Shown in pieces: positions 7,488-15,995 of a stretch of DNA of 47,632 nt; the first letter of the stretch is position 1, and every line of letters begins with the position of its first letter. The notes under the pieces are model-generated. The model was not told the DNA's origin. It did not search any database and saw nothing but the letters and a program-made list of their open reading frames with translations. The stretch is from NCBI GenBank assembly GCA_005776725.1, contig SXOO01000085.1, forward strand, positions 1 to 47,632, given 5' to 3'. The translations under genes were made by a program, and so were the position numbers. The stretch comes from Pseudomonadota bacterium (GTDB lineage Bacteria > Myxococcota_A > UBA9042 > GCA-2863065).

Positions 7488-8699
7488 ATGCACACTCCTC
7501 TCGTCGCGCTCTCGTTGCCCCTGCCCGCGCTGCTGCCCGGCGGCACGTACACCTCTGTCGCCGGGGCTCGCGTCGGCGTGGCACAGGGCGCCATCAAGCG
7601 CGCCGGCCGCGACGACGTCGTGGTGTTCGTGGCTGAGGGCCCCACGGCCGCTGTCACCACCCGCAGCACGGCCGCCTCGGCGCCTTGCCTCTGGACCCGT
7701 GCCCGGGTGCCCGCGCGCCGCGTCGCCGCCGTGGTCAACTCAGGCAACTCCAACGCCTCCACGGGCGCACAGGGACACCGCGACGCCGCGGCGATGGCCG
7801 CGGAGGTCGCCCAGGTACTCGGGTGTTCGCCCGACGACGTGCTGGTCTGCAGCACCGGCGTCATCGGCGTCCCCATGCCCATGGACCGGGTGCTGCCCGC
7901 TGTTCGCTCGGCCGCCGGTGCTTTGGGACCCGACGGGGCGCGGGCCGCGCGCGCCATCCTCACCACGGACCTCGTCCCGAAGGAGGCGGCGTGCGTCGCC
8001 GAGGGGGTCACCGTGGGCGGCGTGGCCAAGGGCTCCGGCATGATCCACCCCAACATGGGGACCATGCTCGCGTTCGTCGCCACCGACGCCCGCGTCTCGG
8101 CCGAGCACCTGCAGCAGCTCACCGAGTCCGTCGCAGACCAGACGTTCAACGCCGTAACGGTAGACGGCGACACCAGCACCAGCGACACGCTGATCGTCCA
8201 GGCCACCGGGCTCGGCCCCGCCGCCGAGCCGGGCACGGCTGCGTGGCGCGGGCTCGAGGCGGCACTCACGGCCGTGTGCCGCCACCTGGCGCGCGCGATC
8301 GCTCGCGACGGCGAGGGCGCCGAGCACCTCCTCACCGTGATCGTCGAGGGCGTCGGCAGCGACGCGTTGGCTCGCGACGCCGCGCGGGCGGTCGCGCGTT
8401 CTCCGCTGGTCAAGACCGCGGTCCACGGGCGCGACGCCAACTGGGGCCGCGTCGTCGGGGCCCTCGGTGCCGCCGGGGTCCCCGACCTCCACACGCTCAG
8501 CCTCGATCTGGCGGGGATCCCGGTCCTTCGTGACGGCCAGCCGGTGGCGTTCGACGAGGCCGCCGCCCGCGAGGCCCTCGGGGCCGACGAGGTGGTCATC
8601 CACGCGCGCCTGCCCGGGGGCGGGCCGGGCCGTGGAGAGGCGTGGGGCTGTGATCTCACCGCCGGCTACGTCCGCATCAACGCCGATTATCGGAGCTGA
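7488..8699 (+). CDS. argJ: bifunctional ornithine acetyltransferase / N-acetylglutamate synthase
   Basis: A 403-residue product starting 5 bases after argC. ArgJ moves the acetyl group from N-acetylornithine to glutamate, recycling acetyl groups; bifunctional members also use acetyl-CoA. The precursor is expected to cut itself into alpha and beta chains before the nucleophilic threonine in KGSGMIHPNMGTMLAF, here Thr192. The residue before it is Gly instead of the commoner Ala. The NAVTVDGDTSTSDT block lies downstream in the beta chain. The longer open frame starting at 6585 is an out-of-frame extension across argC and was discarded. No argA-like gene is nearby, which fits a recycling pathway started by ArgJ or an unlinked synthase. 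Confidence 0.95.
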   Translation: MHTPLVALSLPLPALLPGGTYTSVAGARVGVAQGAIKRAGRDDVVVFVAEGPTAAVTTRSTAASAPCLWTRARVPARRVAAVVNSGNSNASTGAQGHRDAAAMAAEVAQVLGCSPDDVLVCSTGVIGVPMPMDRVLPAVRSAAGALGPDGARAARAILTTDLVPKEAACVAEGVTVGGVAKGSGMIHPNMGTMLAFVATDARVSAEHLQQLTESVADQTFNAVTVDGDTSTSDTLIVQATGLGPAAEPGTAAWRGLEAALTAVCRHLARAIARDGEGAEHLLTVIVEGVGSDALARDAARAVARSPLVKTAVHGRDANWGRVVGALGAAGVPDLHTLSLDLAGIPVLRDGQPVAFDEAAAREALGADEVVIHARLPGGGPGRGEAWGCDLTAGYVRINADYRS

Positions 8700-8701
8700 C
8701 C

Positions 8702-9574
8702 GTGCCAACCGAACCGCACCGAATCGCTCGCGCGCTCGTCACCGCGCTCCCCTACGTCCAGCGCTGGGCCGGCCAGATCGTGGTCGTCAAAGTGGGCGGG
8801 GCCATGATGGGCTCGGACGCTCTCTTGGACACGCTGTGCGTCGACCTCGTCCTGCTCCGCGCCGTGGGCGTCAAGGTCGTGCTGGTCCACGGCGGCGGGC
8901 CGGCGGTGTCCGAGATGGGCCGCCGCCTGGGCATCGAGCCGCGCTTCGTGGACGGGCTCCGCGTCACCGACGAAGAGACCATGCGCGTCGCCCAGCTCGT
9001 GCAGGTCGGTGGGATCTCACGAGACTTCTTGGGCGCGATCGCGCGCGCCGGGGGCCGCGGCGTCGGCCTCTCGGGGCAGGACGGCGGGGGCTGGCTCAGG
9101 GGCCAGGTCCGACGGCATCTGTCGCGCGCCACGGGAGAGCCGGTGGACCTGGGCCGCGTGGGCGACATCACCCGAGTCTCGCCGGAGCTGCTGCTCGCTC
9201 AGGTGGAGGCGGGCTTCATCCCCGTGGTGGCGCCGGTCGCGGTGGACGACGACTTCCGCCCGCTCAACGTCAACGCCGACACCGTGGCCTGCAAGGTCGC
9301 CGCCGCCCTCGGCGCGCCCCGGCTGCTGTTCATGAGCGACGTCGAAGGGATCCGGGGCCCCAACGGCTTCGCCTCCGAGGTCGACGGCGCCACCCTGCGT
9401 CAATGGATCCAGGACGGCCTCATCACCGGCGGCATGCTCCCGAAGGTAGAGGCCTGCCTCGAGGCGGTGGACCACGGCGTGCCGCGGGTTTCGATCCTCG
9501 ACGGGCGGATGGAGCACGCGGCGCTGCTCGAGCTCCTCACCGACGCCGGCGCGGGGACCCTCGTCGTCGCCTGA
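8702..9574 (+). CDS. argB: acetylglutamate kinase
   Basis: A 290-residue amino-acid-kinase-fold enzyme that phosphorylates N-acetylglutamate, the second arginine step. Visible motifs are VVVKVGGAMM (about 22-31), VLVHGGGPAVSEMG (about 60-73), FVDGLRVTD, and the nucleotide-site NVNADTVACKVAAAL with FMSDVEGI. Length matches the family. It begins at a GTG two bases after the argJ stop, so translation is likely coupled. The N-terminal region before the first strand is about 20 residues, as in hexameric, arginine-sensitive forms, but regulation cannot be proved from this. It closes the operon; a 90-bp gap with a strong ribosome site precedes the next gene. Confidence 0.96.
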   Translation: MPTEPHRIARALVTALPYVQRWAGQIVVVKVGGAMMGSDALLDTLCVDLVLLRAVGVKVVLVHGGGPAVSEMGRRLGIEPRFVDGLRVTDEETMRVAQLVQVGGISRDFLGAIARAGGRGVGLSGQDGGGWLRGQVRRHLSRATGEPVDLGRVGDITRVSPELLLAQVEAGFIPVVAPVAVDDDFRPLNVNADTVACKVAAALGAPRLLFMSDVEGIRGPNGFASEVDGATLRQWIQDGLITGGMLPKVEACLEAVDHGVPRVSILDGRMEHAALLELLTDAGAGTLVVA

Positions 9575-9664
9575 GCCCGCGCGCGGGAACCCCACCGTCA
9601 CCGCTATTCACGGAACACCACTCCCCGAGAGGTCCGCCCGGCCCGGGGCCGCCAGGAGGAAACG

Positions 9665-11245
9665 ATGCTCGCCACCCAGAACGTCACGATGCGCTATGGC
9701 GGACGCACCCTGTTCGAGGACGTCACCGTCTCGTTCAACGCGGGTTGCCGCTACGGCCTCACCGGCCCCAACGGCTCCGGCAAGTCCACGTTCGTGAAGA
9801 TCCTGGTCGGAGACCTGGAGCCCCAGACCGGGCACATCCAGCGGCCCCGGCGCCTCGGCGTGCTGCGCCAGGACCAGTTCGCCTTCGACGCGTTCCGTGT
9901 GGTGGACGCCGTGATCATGGGCAATCGACGCCTCTGGGACGCGCTGGTCGAGCGCGAGGTCCTCTACGCGAAGGGCGAGCTCACGGACGACGACGGAATG
10001 CGCCTCGGCGACCTCGAGGGGGTGGTGGCCGAAGAGGACGGGTACTCCGCGGAGGCAGACGCCGCCGCGCTGCTGGAAGGCCTCGACATCCCGGAGTCGC
10101 TGCACGAGCGCAAGATGGGCGAGCTGCAGGGCGGGCAGAAGGTCCGCGTGTTGCTCGCGCAGGCGCTGTTCGGCCGCCCGCCGGCGCTGCTGCTGGACGA
10201 GCCCACGAACCACCTGGACCTCGAGTCGATCCACTGGCTCGAGGAGTTCCTCACCCACTACGACGGCACGGTGGTCGTGATCTCGCACGACCGGCACTTC
10301 CTGAACCAGGTGTGTACGCACATCGCCGACATCGACTACGAGACCATCATTCAATACACCGGCGGCTACGACGACATGGTCGTCCAGAAGACGCAGGTCC
10401 GGTCCCGGGTCGAGGCCGAGAACGCGCAGCGCGAGAAGAAGATCGCGCAGCTCCAGGACTTCATCGCGCGCTTCGCCGCCGGCACCCGGTCCACCCAGGT
10501 GGCGTCCCGCAAGAAGGAGGTCGAGCGCCTCGCCCCCACGCTGCTCGCCAGCAGCAACATCCAGAGACCGTTCCTGCGCTTCGACGTGAAGCGACCCCCG
10601 GGCAAGCAGGTGCTGGAGCTCGAGGGGTATTGCCGTGGCTACGACGGCCTCCCCGTGATTCGCGGCCTCACCGCCACGGTTCAGCGCGGCGAGCGCATCG
10701 CGATCGTGGGCCGAAACGGCGCGGGGAAGACCACGTTGGTCGACAGCGTGGTGAACAACATCGTGGACAAGGGCACCCTGCGGTGGGGCCACGAGACGCA
10801 GGTCGGCTACTTCCCGCAGGACTACAAGCACATGATCGCGCCGGGCCACACGGCGTTCGACTGGCTGCGCCTGGCGGATGGGCAGGCGGGCCTCGAGCAG
10901 GTCCGCGGGCTCCTCGGGCAGATGCTGTTTCGTGGGGACGAGGCCTTCAAGCCCACGCAGGCGCTCTCGGGCGGCGAGTCGGCGCGCCTCCTGTTCTGCC
11001 GCCTGATGCTCGAGAAGCCGAACGTCCTGGTCCTGGACGAGCCCACGAACCACCTCGACCTCGAGGCCGTGATCGCCCTCGGCTCCGCGCTCGAGAAGTA
11101 CCCCGGCACGCTGCTGCTCGTAACCCACGACGAGGACCTCATCCGCACCGTCGCCACGCGGGTCTGGCACCTCACCGCCGGCCCGAAGGGGCCCGAGTTC
11201 CAGGACTACCGCGGCACCTACGCCGAGTACCTCACGCGCGGCTGA
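9665..11245 (+). CDS. ybiT: ABC-F family ATPase, YbiT type
   Basis: A 526-residue soluble protein with two ABC ATPase domains and no membrane segment. The Walker A motifs are GPNGSGKST (about 37-45) and GRNGAGKTT (about 350-358). Signature motifs are LQGGQ in the first domain and LSGGES in the second, each followed by LLLDEPTNHLD or LVLDEPTNHLD. The N-terminal block (NVTMRYGGRTLF, RQDQFAFDAF, DGYSAEADAAALLEGL) and the linker (FIARFAAGTRSTQVASR) match the YbiT branch rather than EttA or Uup. ABC-F proteins bind the ribosomal E site and modulate elongation or relieve stalling; the precise job of YbiT-type members is less certain. The ATG is preceded by an AGGAGG-like site 5-6 bases away. It appears to be a one-gene unit. 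Confidence 0.9.
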   Translation: MLATQNVTMRYGGRTLFEDVTVSFNAGCRYGLTGPNGSGKSTFVKILVGDLEPQTGHIQRPRRLGVLRQDQFAFDAFRVVDAVIMGNRRLWDALVEREVLYAKGELTDDDGMRLGDLEGVVAEEDGYSAEADAAALLEGLDIPESLHERKMGELQGGQKVRVLLAQALFGRPPALLLDEPTNHLDLESIHWLEEFLTHYDGTVVVISHDRHFLNQVCTHIADIDYETIIQYTGGYDDMVVQKTQVRSRVEAENAQREKKIAQLQDFIARFAAGTRSTQVASRKKEVERLAPTLLASSNIQRPFLRFDVKRPPGKQVLELEGYCRGYDGLPVIRGLTATVQRGERIAIVGRNGAGKTTLVDSVVNNIVDKGTLRWGHETQVGYFPQDYKHMIAPGHTAFDWLRLADGQAGLEQVRGLLGQMLFRGDEAFKPTQALSGGESARLLFCRLMLEKPNVLVLDEPTNHLDLEAVIALGSALEKYPGTLLLVTHDEDLIRTVATRVWHLTAGPKGPEFQDYRGTYAEYLTRG

Positions 11246-11303
11246 GCGAGCCCCTTCAGGAGGTCACTTGCGCCGCGGGGAGCTTCGATGCAGAGAGGGG
11301 CGC

Positions 11304-12965
11304 ATGCGCTCTTTCCTGCTTCGGCTCGTCGCTGCCTTCCTGCTGTTCGCCCTGTCCGCCGCCGCAGCGGAGCGGCCGCGCCTCGTCGTGGTCCTGGTGG
11401 TGGACCAGCTGCGCTCCGACGCGCTGCGGCCCGTCTTCGATCGCCTCCTGCCTCCAGGCACCGCGAAGCGCCCCGGCGGGTTTCGGTATCTGGTGGAGCG
11501 CGGCGCCTACTGGCCGCTCGCCGAATACCGGATGAGCCACTGCATGACGGGTCCGGGGCACGCCACCATCGCCACGGGCGCCTACCCGAGCCGCCACGGG
11601 ATCAGCTCGAACGCGTGGTGGGCCACGGACTGTGTCCTCGGCTGCGTGGCGCCTCGGGAGACGGACGCCGCGCTCGGTGATAGCCCTCGCTGGCTCCGGG
11701 CGCCCACGCTCAGCGACGCGCTCGACGAAGCGCAGCCCGCCTCGCGGACCGTCACGTTGTCTTTCAAGCCCCGGGCCGCGGTGCTGCTCGGCGGGCACAC
11801 CGCCGACCTCGCGGTGTGGCTGGACGAAGAGGCGCTGCTCTGGACCACCAGCGCCTACTACACCCGGCGTGGCTCGGCTCCGGCGCTGGACGTGCTCAAC
11901 GCGGGCCTGGCGCGCCGCCGCGGTCCAGTCACGGTCGACTGCGCCCCAGAAGAGGGCCGCTCGCGGCCGCTCCCGAGTCCCCTGCCCGCGCGCGCCGCTC
12001 CCAACGATGTGGCGCGGTGCGGTACCCAGCCGACTCTGGGTCCGGCGGGTTACCCGGCGATCTACTCGCCGGTGGCCGCGGACCTCATGGTGGACGCAGC
12101 CATCGGACTGCTGGACGACCCCGCCCTCGCTCTGGGGCGCGACGAAGTGCCCGACGTGCTGGCGCTCAGCTTCTCTGCACACGACGTGGTGGCTCACGTC
12201 CTGGGCCCGCGCAGCCCTGAGGTGCTCGCCATGACGGTGGCCGAGGATCGCGCGCTCTCGCGCCTCCTCGCGGCGTTGGCCGCTCGGGTGGGCCTTCAGC
12301 GCACCGTGGTCGCGCTCACCGGTGACCACGGCGGCCCGGCGGTCCCCGAGGATCTCGCGACGGCCGGGCAGCCCGCCGGGGTGCTCCCGCTCGACGACGT
12401 GCAGGCGGAGCTCGCGCGGTTCCTGGACGCCGAGCTCCCCGGCGTTCGTGGAGAGCAGCCCTACTTCGTGGCGAAGCGCGACTTGAGCCTGTGGTTCCAA
12501 CCTGCGCTGCTCTCCGGGCCCCACGGGCGGGACCTGTTGGCTCGCAGCAAGCGCTTCGCGCTCGAGCGTTGGCGGGAGAGCCTCACGGCCGCGCTCACGG
12601 TGCACGAGGTAGCCGACGGTCGCTGGCCTGAAGGGCGCCTCGGCGAGCAGGCGCGCAACAGCTACGTCCCGGGGCGAAGCGGCGATCTCGTGCTCTATCC
12701 ACGCCCGGGGGTCTTCGAGGGGAAGCCCGGGGACCTCGTCTCGCACATGACCGGCTACGCCTACGACTGCCGCGTGCCCCTGGCGCTCGTGGGCCCTGGC
12801 GTGACGCCGGGGGTCCGGGCCTCGCCCGCGGAGCTGGTCGATCTGGCGCCCACTCTGGCCTACCTCCTCGGCGTGGTGCCGCCCGCTTCCGCGACTGGTC
12901 GCGTGCTACACGAGGCCCTCGACCCCAACACCCCGGCGTGGCTCACGCCCTTCCCGCTCCGATGA
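11304..12965 (+). CDS. PafA-like alkaline phosphatase, secreted
   Basis: A 553-residue protein. Residues 1-22 are a cleavable Sec signal (RLVAAFLLFALSAAAA). The alkaline-phosphatase superfamily metal site begins with VVVDQLRSD (about 31-39). The nucleophile region MTGPGHATIATGAYPSRHG (81-99) has Thr82 in the place of the PafA nucleophile; the metal ligands GDHGG and FSAHD are visible later. PafA-type enzymes release phosphate from many monoesters in the periplasm or outside the cell. The ATG at 11304 was preferred to the GTG-like frame start at 11268 because the signal peptide begins there. A 72-bp piece of this gene (about 12310-12382) recurs at 15996-16067. The stop overlaps an ATG (ATGA at 12962-12965) in the frame of the next gene. 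Confidence 0.88.
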   Translation: MRSFLLRLVAAFLLFALSAAAAERPRLVVVLVVDQLRSDALRPVFDRLLPPGTAKRPGGFRYLVERGAYWPLAEYRMSHCMTGPGHATIATGAYPSRHGISSNAWWATDCVLGCVAPRETDAALGDSPRWLRAPTLSDALDEAQPASRTVTLSFKPRAAVLLGGHTADLAVWLDEEALLWTTSAYYTRRGSAPALDVLNAGLARRRGPVTVDCAPEEGRSRPLPSPLPARAAPNDVARCGTQPTLGPAGYPAIYSPVAADLMVDAAIGLLDDPALALGRDEVPDVLALSFSAHDVVAHVLGPRSPEVLAMTVAEDRALSRLLAALAARVGLQRTVVALTGDHGGPAVPEDLATAGQPAGVLPLDDVQAELARFLDAELPGVRGEQPYFVAKRDLSLWFQPALLSGPHGRDLLARSKRFALERWRESLTAALTVHEVADGRWPEGRLGEQARNSYVPGRSGDLVLYPRPGVFEGKPGDLVSHMTGYAYDCRVPLALVGPGVTPGVRASPAELVDLAPTLAYLLGVVPPASATGRVLHEALDPNTPAWLTPFPLR

Positions 12966-13114
12966 GTCGCCTCCTGATCGTGGCGCCTTCGCGGGTTCCG
13001 GCCAGGGACGGGGCCCCGGGCCTTTCTGGCCGTCGCCCCGCGGCCTCGTGCGCCCCGAGATGGACACGCGAGAGCACCGCCTGCAGCGGCGTGGGTCGAG
13101 GGCGAGGCGGCCTA

Positions 13115-15052
13115 GTGGGTCGCTGGAGCGGGGCTCTCGCGCTGGTGCTCGTGGTCGCTTGTGCCCGGGCGCCCAATCCGGTGCCTTCAGACGCTGTGGC
13201 GACGGACGCCGTAGCGCCCCAAGCGGACGCCGCGCAAGGCACTGCGGACAGTGCGGTCGCCGACGCCGTAGTCACCGCGGACACCCCCACGCCCGCGGAC
13301 ACCCCCACGCCTGCGGACGCTCCGACGGCCGAAGATGTGGCACCCCCGGAAGACACCACAGCCGCCAAGCTCTGCGCGGACGACGAGGCCTGCGGTGAGC
13401 GTCTCGACGCGGAGGGCAGGTGCCCGGGCCGGTGCGTCCCGCAGGAGTGGGGCACGCAGTGTCGCGGTGAGGTGTTCCGGGGCCTGTGCTTCACGGGCCC
13501 GGTCCCGACGGTGGGTCTGCTCATCGACGGCCAGCCGATGGCCCCGGGCGCCGCGATAGAGCTCTCGGTTCCGGGGCTGCTCTTGGAGGTGCAGGCCGAC
13601 GCGCCGGCCGAGGTGAGCGTGGGAGCCGCCGTGAAGCTGGTCCTTCGAGTGACGAACTCGGGTGGCGGCGCTCAGAGCCTGCCGGTGGGCTTCGGGGTGG
13701 GCAACGACTGGACGCTGGGGGACGCGGGCCCCGACACGCTGGAGATCGCCGCGGGAGCCCAGGCCGAGCGGGTGGTCAGCCTCGTGGCGCAGCGCGGGAA
13801 CGGCGTGGACCCGGAGCGGTGGCACGCGCTGGACGTCTGGCTCGGCGAGCGCCACGTGGCCTGGGTGCTCCCCGTGAGCCATGGCGACGGAGAGGCCGTC
13901 TCGTGTGGCGGGCGCTCGTTCCCCCTGCCGTATTGCCCTGCCGGAGAGTGCACGGGCCCCACGGGCGGCTTCTACGTCTCGGGCGTGTGTTGCGACGAGG
14001 TGTTCTACCCGGGCGCCACCTGCTGTGACGACTCGGCGTGTTACGGGCTTCGCTGCGTGGACGGGCGCTGCCTCACCGAGGCCCCGGCGCTGGGCTGGGC
14101 GCAGAACGTGCCGCTGGGTCAGCAGCGGGTCCTGGTCCTGCTGGTGGACGACGAGGCCACCGCGTCTGCGGCGCCCTGCACCGATCTGGCCCCGGCGTGG
14201 CTCCCCGAGCTGGAGACCGCCGAGGCGTGGTTCGACGCGGCCTCCGAGGCACGAGTGGGACGAGACCTGCTGGACCTCGAGTGGGTCGTGCTCGGCGGGC
14301 TGCGCAGCGCCGACTTCGCCGGGGAGCCCGAGGGTGCGCTCGACCGCTTCGCCTCGGACCTCGACGGCTGGCTCGCCGCGACCGGCTGCGAGCACCGTCC
14401 GGGGCCCTTCTTGTGGGACGCCGCGCCCGCCGCCCGACCCTTCGACAAGGTGGTGATCCAGACGCCCACGGCGAACCTCCTCGGCGCCACCGCTACGGCT
14501 ATCGGGGACGGGGTCATCGGCACGCGCGTCGTCACGGGCCTCCTCCTGGCCCACGAGCTCGCGCACACCTTCGGCGCCACGGACCTCTACCTGGATCTCG
14601 GGGGTCGCCTGTCGCTCCGCGCCGATCTCATGGGCAACAACCTCGGCGGCCTCGGCCCGCCGTGGGACGGGGTCCTGCGGGGCGAGATCGGGTACCTCGA
14701 CCTCGACGGCTCCGGGGTCGTGGACGTGGCGGAGTTCGAAGCGGCGCCCGAGTCCCTGGCGCTCCTCGAGCCCCGCGCTGTGGCGACCGCCAAGGGCACC
14801 ATCGAGGTGTCGTTCGAGGTGGTGGGTCTCGGGGCCGACGGCGTCGTGGGACGACTGGCGGTGCCCAGGTGCGAGCTCACCGTGGACGGCGCCCCGCCGC
14901 AGCTGCTGCTCGACTCCCGGCGCCGGAAGGTGGCCGTGCTCCCGCAGTCCGGGCAGACGAGCCTGGCGGTACGCGTGAGGGCTCACTACGGCTTCGCGGG
15001 TGTGTTGCGCGAGCTCGATGAGTCGCTGACCCTCCCGGTGGTGTCGCCCTGA
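13115..15052 (+). CDS. secreted lipoprotein metalloprotease, HExxHxxG type
   Basis: From the GTG at 13115 the product is 645 residues. It begins with a lipoprotein signal, VGRWSGALALVLVVAC (lipid-bearing Cys16), then an Ala/Asp/Pro/Thr-rich linker (TADTPTPADTPTPAD). A Cys-rich segment follows (CCDEVFYPGATCCDDSAC). The catalytic motif HELAHTFGATD is at about 480-490, with LMGNN downstream possibly serving as the Met-turn of a metzincin-like fold. An EF-hand-like DLDGSGVVDVAEFE lies further on. It is probably an outer-membrane or surface peptidase. An alternative ATG at 12962 overlaps the phosphatase stop (ATGA) and would add 51 residues, but those codons show weaker third-position GC and would bury the lipoprotein signal. 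The substrate is unknown. Confidence 0.75.
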   Translation: MGRWSGALALVLVVACARAPNPVPSDAVATDAVAPQADAAQGTADSAVADAVVTADTPTPADTPTPADAPTAEDVAPPEDTTAAKLCADDEACGERLDAEGRCPGRCVPQEWGTQCRGEVFRGLCFTGPVPTVGLLIDGQPMAPGAAIELSVPGLLLEVQADAPAEVSVGAAVKLVLRVTNSGGGAQSLPVGFGVGNDWTLGDAGPDTLEIAAGAQAERVVSLVAQRGNGVDPERWHALDVWLGERHVAWVLPVSHGDGEAVSCGGRSFPLPYCPAGECTGPTGGFYVSGVCCDEVFYPGATCCDDSACYGLRCVDGRCLTEAPALGWAQNVPLGQQRVLVLLVDDEATASAAPCTDLAPAWLPELETAEAWFDAASEARVGRDLLDLEWVVLGGLRSADFAGEPEGALDRFASDLDGWLAATGCEHRPGPFLWDAAPAARPFDKVVIQTPTANLLGATATAIGDGVIGTRVVTGLLLAHELAHTFGATDLYLDLGGRLSLRADLMGNNLGGLGPPWDGVLRGEIGYLDLDGSGVVDVAEFEAAPESLALLEPRAVATAKGTIEVSFEVVGLGADGVVGRLAVPRCELTVDGAPPQLLLDSRRRKVAVLPQSGQTSLAVRVRAHYGFAGVLRELDESLTLPVVSP

Positions 15053-15066
15053 CGAACGCGCAGTTC

Positions 15067-15196
15067 ATGCTGGGGCCGGGGCAGCATAGCTCCCCGGCCC
15101 GGTTCACCTCCGCGCTCCCGCGCTTCGGTGAATGCTGGGGCCTGGGCAGCATAGCTCCCCGGCCCGGTTCACCTCCGCGCTCCCGCGCTTCGGTGA
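15067..15196. repeat. double-hairpin repeat, tandem copies R2 and R3
   Basis: Two 65-bp units, 15067-15131 and 15132-15196, differ at one base by eye. Each unit has hairpin 1 (GGCCGGGG/CCCCGGCC; one mismatch in R3) and hairpin 2, TTCACC-TCC-GCGC / GCGC-TTC-GGTGAA around TCCC. R2 and R3 follow the metalloprotease stop and could terminate both converging transcripts, although no T-run is present. R3 abuts the broken end of the HEPN gene. Partial copies lie at 455-490 and 16066-16105. Confidence 0.85.
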
Positions 15197-15276
15197 ATGC
15201 GGAACTCCGCCGCGGCCGGCGGTTCGAGCTTGAGCTGCGTCGTCCGCACGAGGTTGTCGAGTTCAGCCTTCCCCAT
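15169..15276 (-). pseudogene. truncated HEPN-domain toxin partner (first ~25 codons)
   Basis: An ATG at 15276 overlaps the last 14 bases of the nucleotidyltransferase gene. It reads MGKAELDNLVRTTQLKLEPP followed by AAAEF, which looks like the opening of HEPN proteins paired with MNT nucleotidyltransferases. After AAAEFRIH the frame enters repeat R3 and stops at a TGA after 35 codons. The catalytic Rx4-6H motif of HEPN RNases lies far downstream in intact proteins and is absent here. The overlap is the usual geometry for antitoxin-toxin pairs, so this is probably a toxin gene destroyed by insertion of, or recombination at, the repeat. The HEPN call rests on about 25 residues and is an inference. 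Confidence 0.55.
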
Positions 15277-15874
15277 GGGATGCCTCCGCTGCGCCGTCTA
15301 GGAGGTTCACGTGCGGGCCGCCGAACAGTCGCGTCACGAAGGTGCTCTGCTCCGCCCTCCGCCGCGCCAGCTCGGCCGACGTGTAGAGCGTGGGGCTCAC
15401 GTGGCGACCCAGCGCCGCCTCGAGCGGAGCGAGCGCCTCGAAGACCGCTTCTAGCGTGAGCGTGTCCGACACCAGAAGTACGTCGAGGTCGCTGCCGCTG
15501 TGGTCGGTTCCGGCCGCGACCGAGCCGTAGAGCAGGGCGGCGCGCAGCGCCGGCGCCAGCGGCAGAAGCGCTGCTCGGAGCGCGTCCACCACTCCGGACG
15601 TCTTCTTGGCGAGGCCGCAGAGTTCAACGAACACGGGCGAGTCCGGGTTGGCCTGGTAATGCGTCTGGTTTCCCACGCGGTGCATCGTGACTAGCCCGGC
15701 GTCCTTGAATGCGAGCAGCTCCCGCTGTACGCCCCCGATGCCCGAGCCGGCCAGGCGCACCAACTCGTTCGTGTAGAAGCTCTGGTCCGGGCGCCCGAAG
15801 AGGAGGCCGATCAGGCGCTGGCGGGTCTTGGGGAAGAGCGCGTCGGCGATGCGGCCCGATACGCTGAGCGGCAT
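15263..15874 (-). CDS. winged-helix / MNT-type nucleotidyltransferase, antitoxin-like regulator
   Basis: A 203-residue protein. Residues ~10-75 form a winged helix (RQRLIGLLFGRPDQSFYTNELVRLAG, then VQRELLAFKDAGLVTMHRVGNQTHY). Residues ~100-190 form a minimal nucleotidyltransferase with GSVAAGTDHSGSDLDVLLV, the GSx10DxD signature of MNT antitoxins. MNT proteins neutralise HEPN RNases by adding AMP groups; the fused winged helix suggests that this one also represses its own promoter. The ATG at 15874 is supported by AGGA 5 bases upstream and a TATGAT -10 about 20 bases upstream; the longer frame to 16015 runs through promoter DNA. The partner toxin gene immediately downstream is truncated, so this is now an orphan. 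Confidence 0.85.
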   Translation of the reverse strand: MPLSVSGRIADALFPKTRQRLIGLLFGRPDQSFYTNELVRLAGSGIGGVQRELLAFKDAGLVTMHRVGNQTHYQANPDSPVFVELCGLAKKTSGVVDALRAALLPLAPALRAALLYGSVAAGTDHSGSDLDVLLVSDTLTLEAVFEALAPLEAALGRHVSPTLYTSAELARRRAEQSTFVTRLFGGPHVNLLDGAAEASHGEG

Positions 15875-15893
15875 CGTTCCTGAATTGGGAGCT

Positions 15894-15914
15894 ATCATAC
15901 CCATACAGGGTATG
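15894..15914 (-). promoter_or_regulatory. promoter with operator palindrome for the wHTH-nucleotidyltransferase gene
   Basis: The minus strand has an extended -10 (TATGAT, 15894-15899). It overlaps a perfect inverted repeat CATACCC-N5-GGGTATG at 15896-15914. A dyad covering the -10 and upstream bases is the expected place for a self-repressor, and the product has a winged helix. The dyad also resembles sites of CsoR/CstR-like regulators, but none is encoded nearby. Confidence 0.65.
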
Positions 15915-15995
15915 GCACGAGCGTGGGCAGCGCCAGTTGCGGCGGGAGAACCGCTCGGGGCCGCCGGCGTGCCGCTACTCCGTGCGCGAAGCGGA

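Noticed and set aside
8467..11535. 1,022-codon plus-strand frame across argB and the ABC-F gene
   Set aside because: Arg/Pro/Gly-rich out-of-frame translation over two well-supported genes; high-GC artefact.
12962..13114. N-terminal 51-codon extension of the metalloprotease from the ATGA overlap
   Set aside because: The coupling overlap is attractive, but third-position GC is lower than in neighbouring genes and the extension would place a lipoprotein signal in the interior. Kept only as an alternative start.
13187..14986. 599-codon minus-strand frame opposite the lipoprotein metalloprotease
   Set aside because: No domain motif and composition typical of antisense high-GC frames; the plus strand carries a signal peptide, Cys clusters and HELAH.
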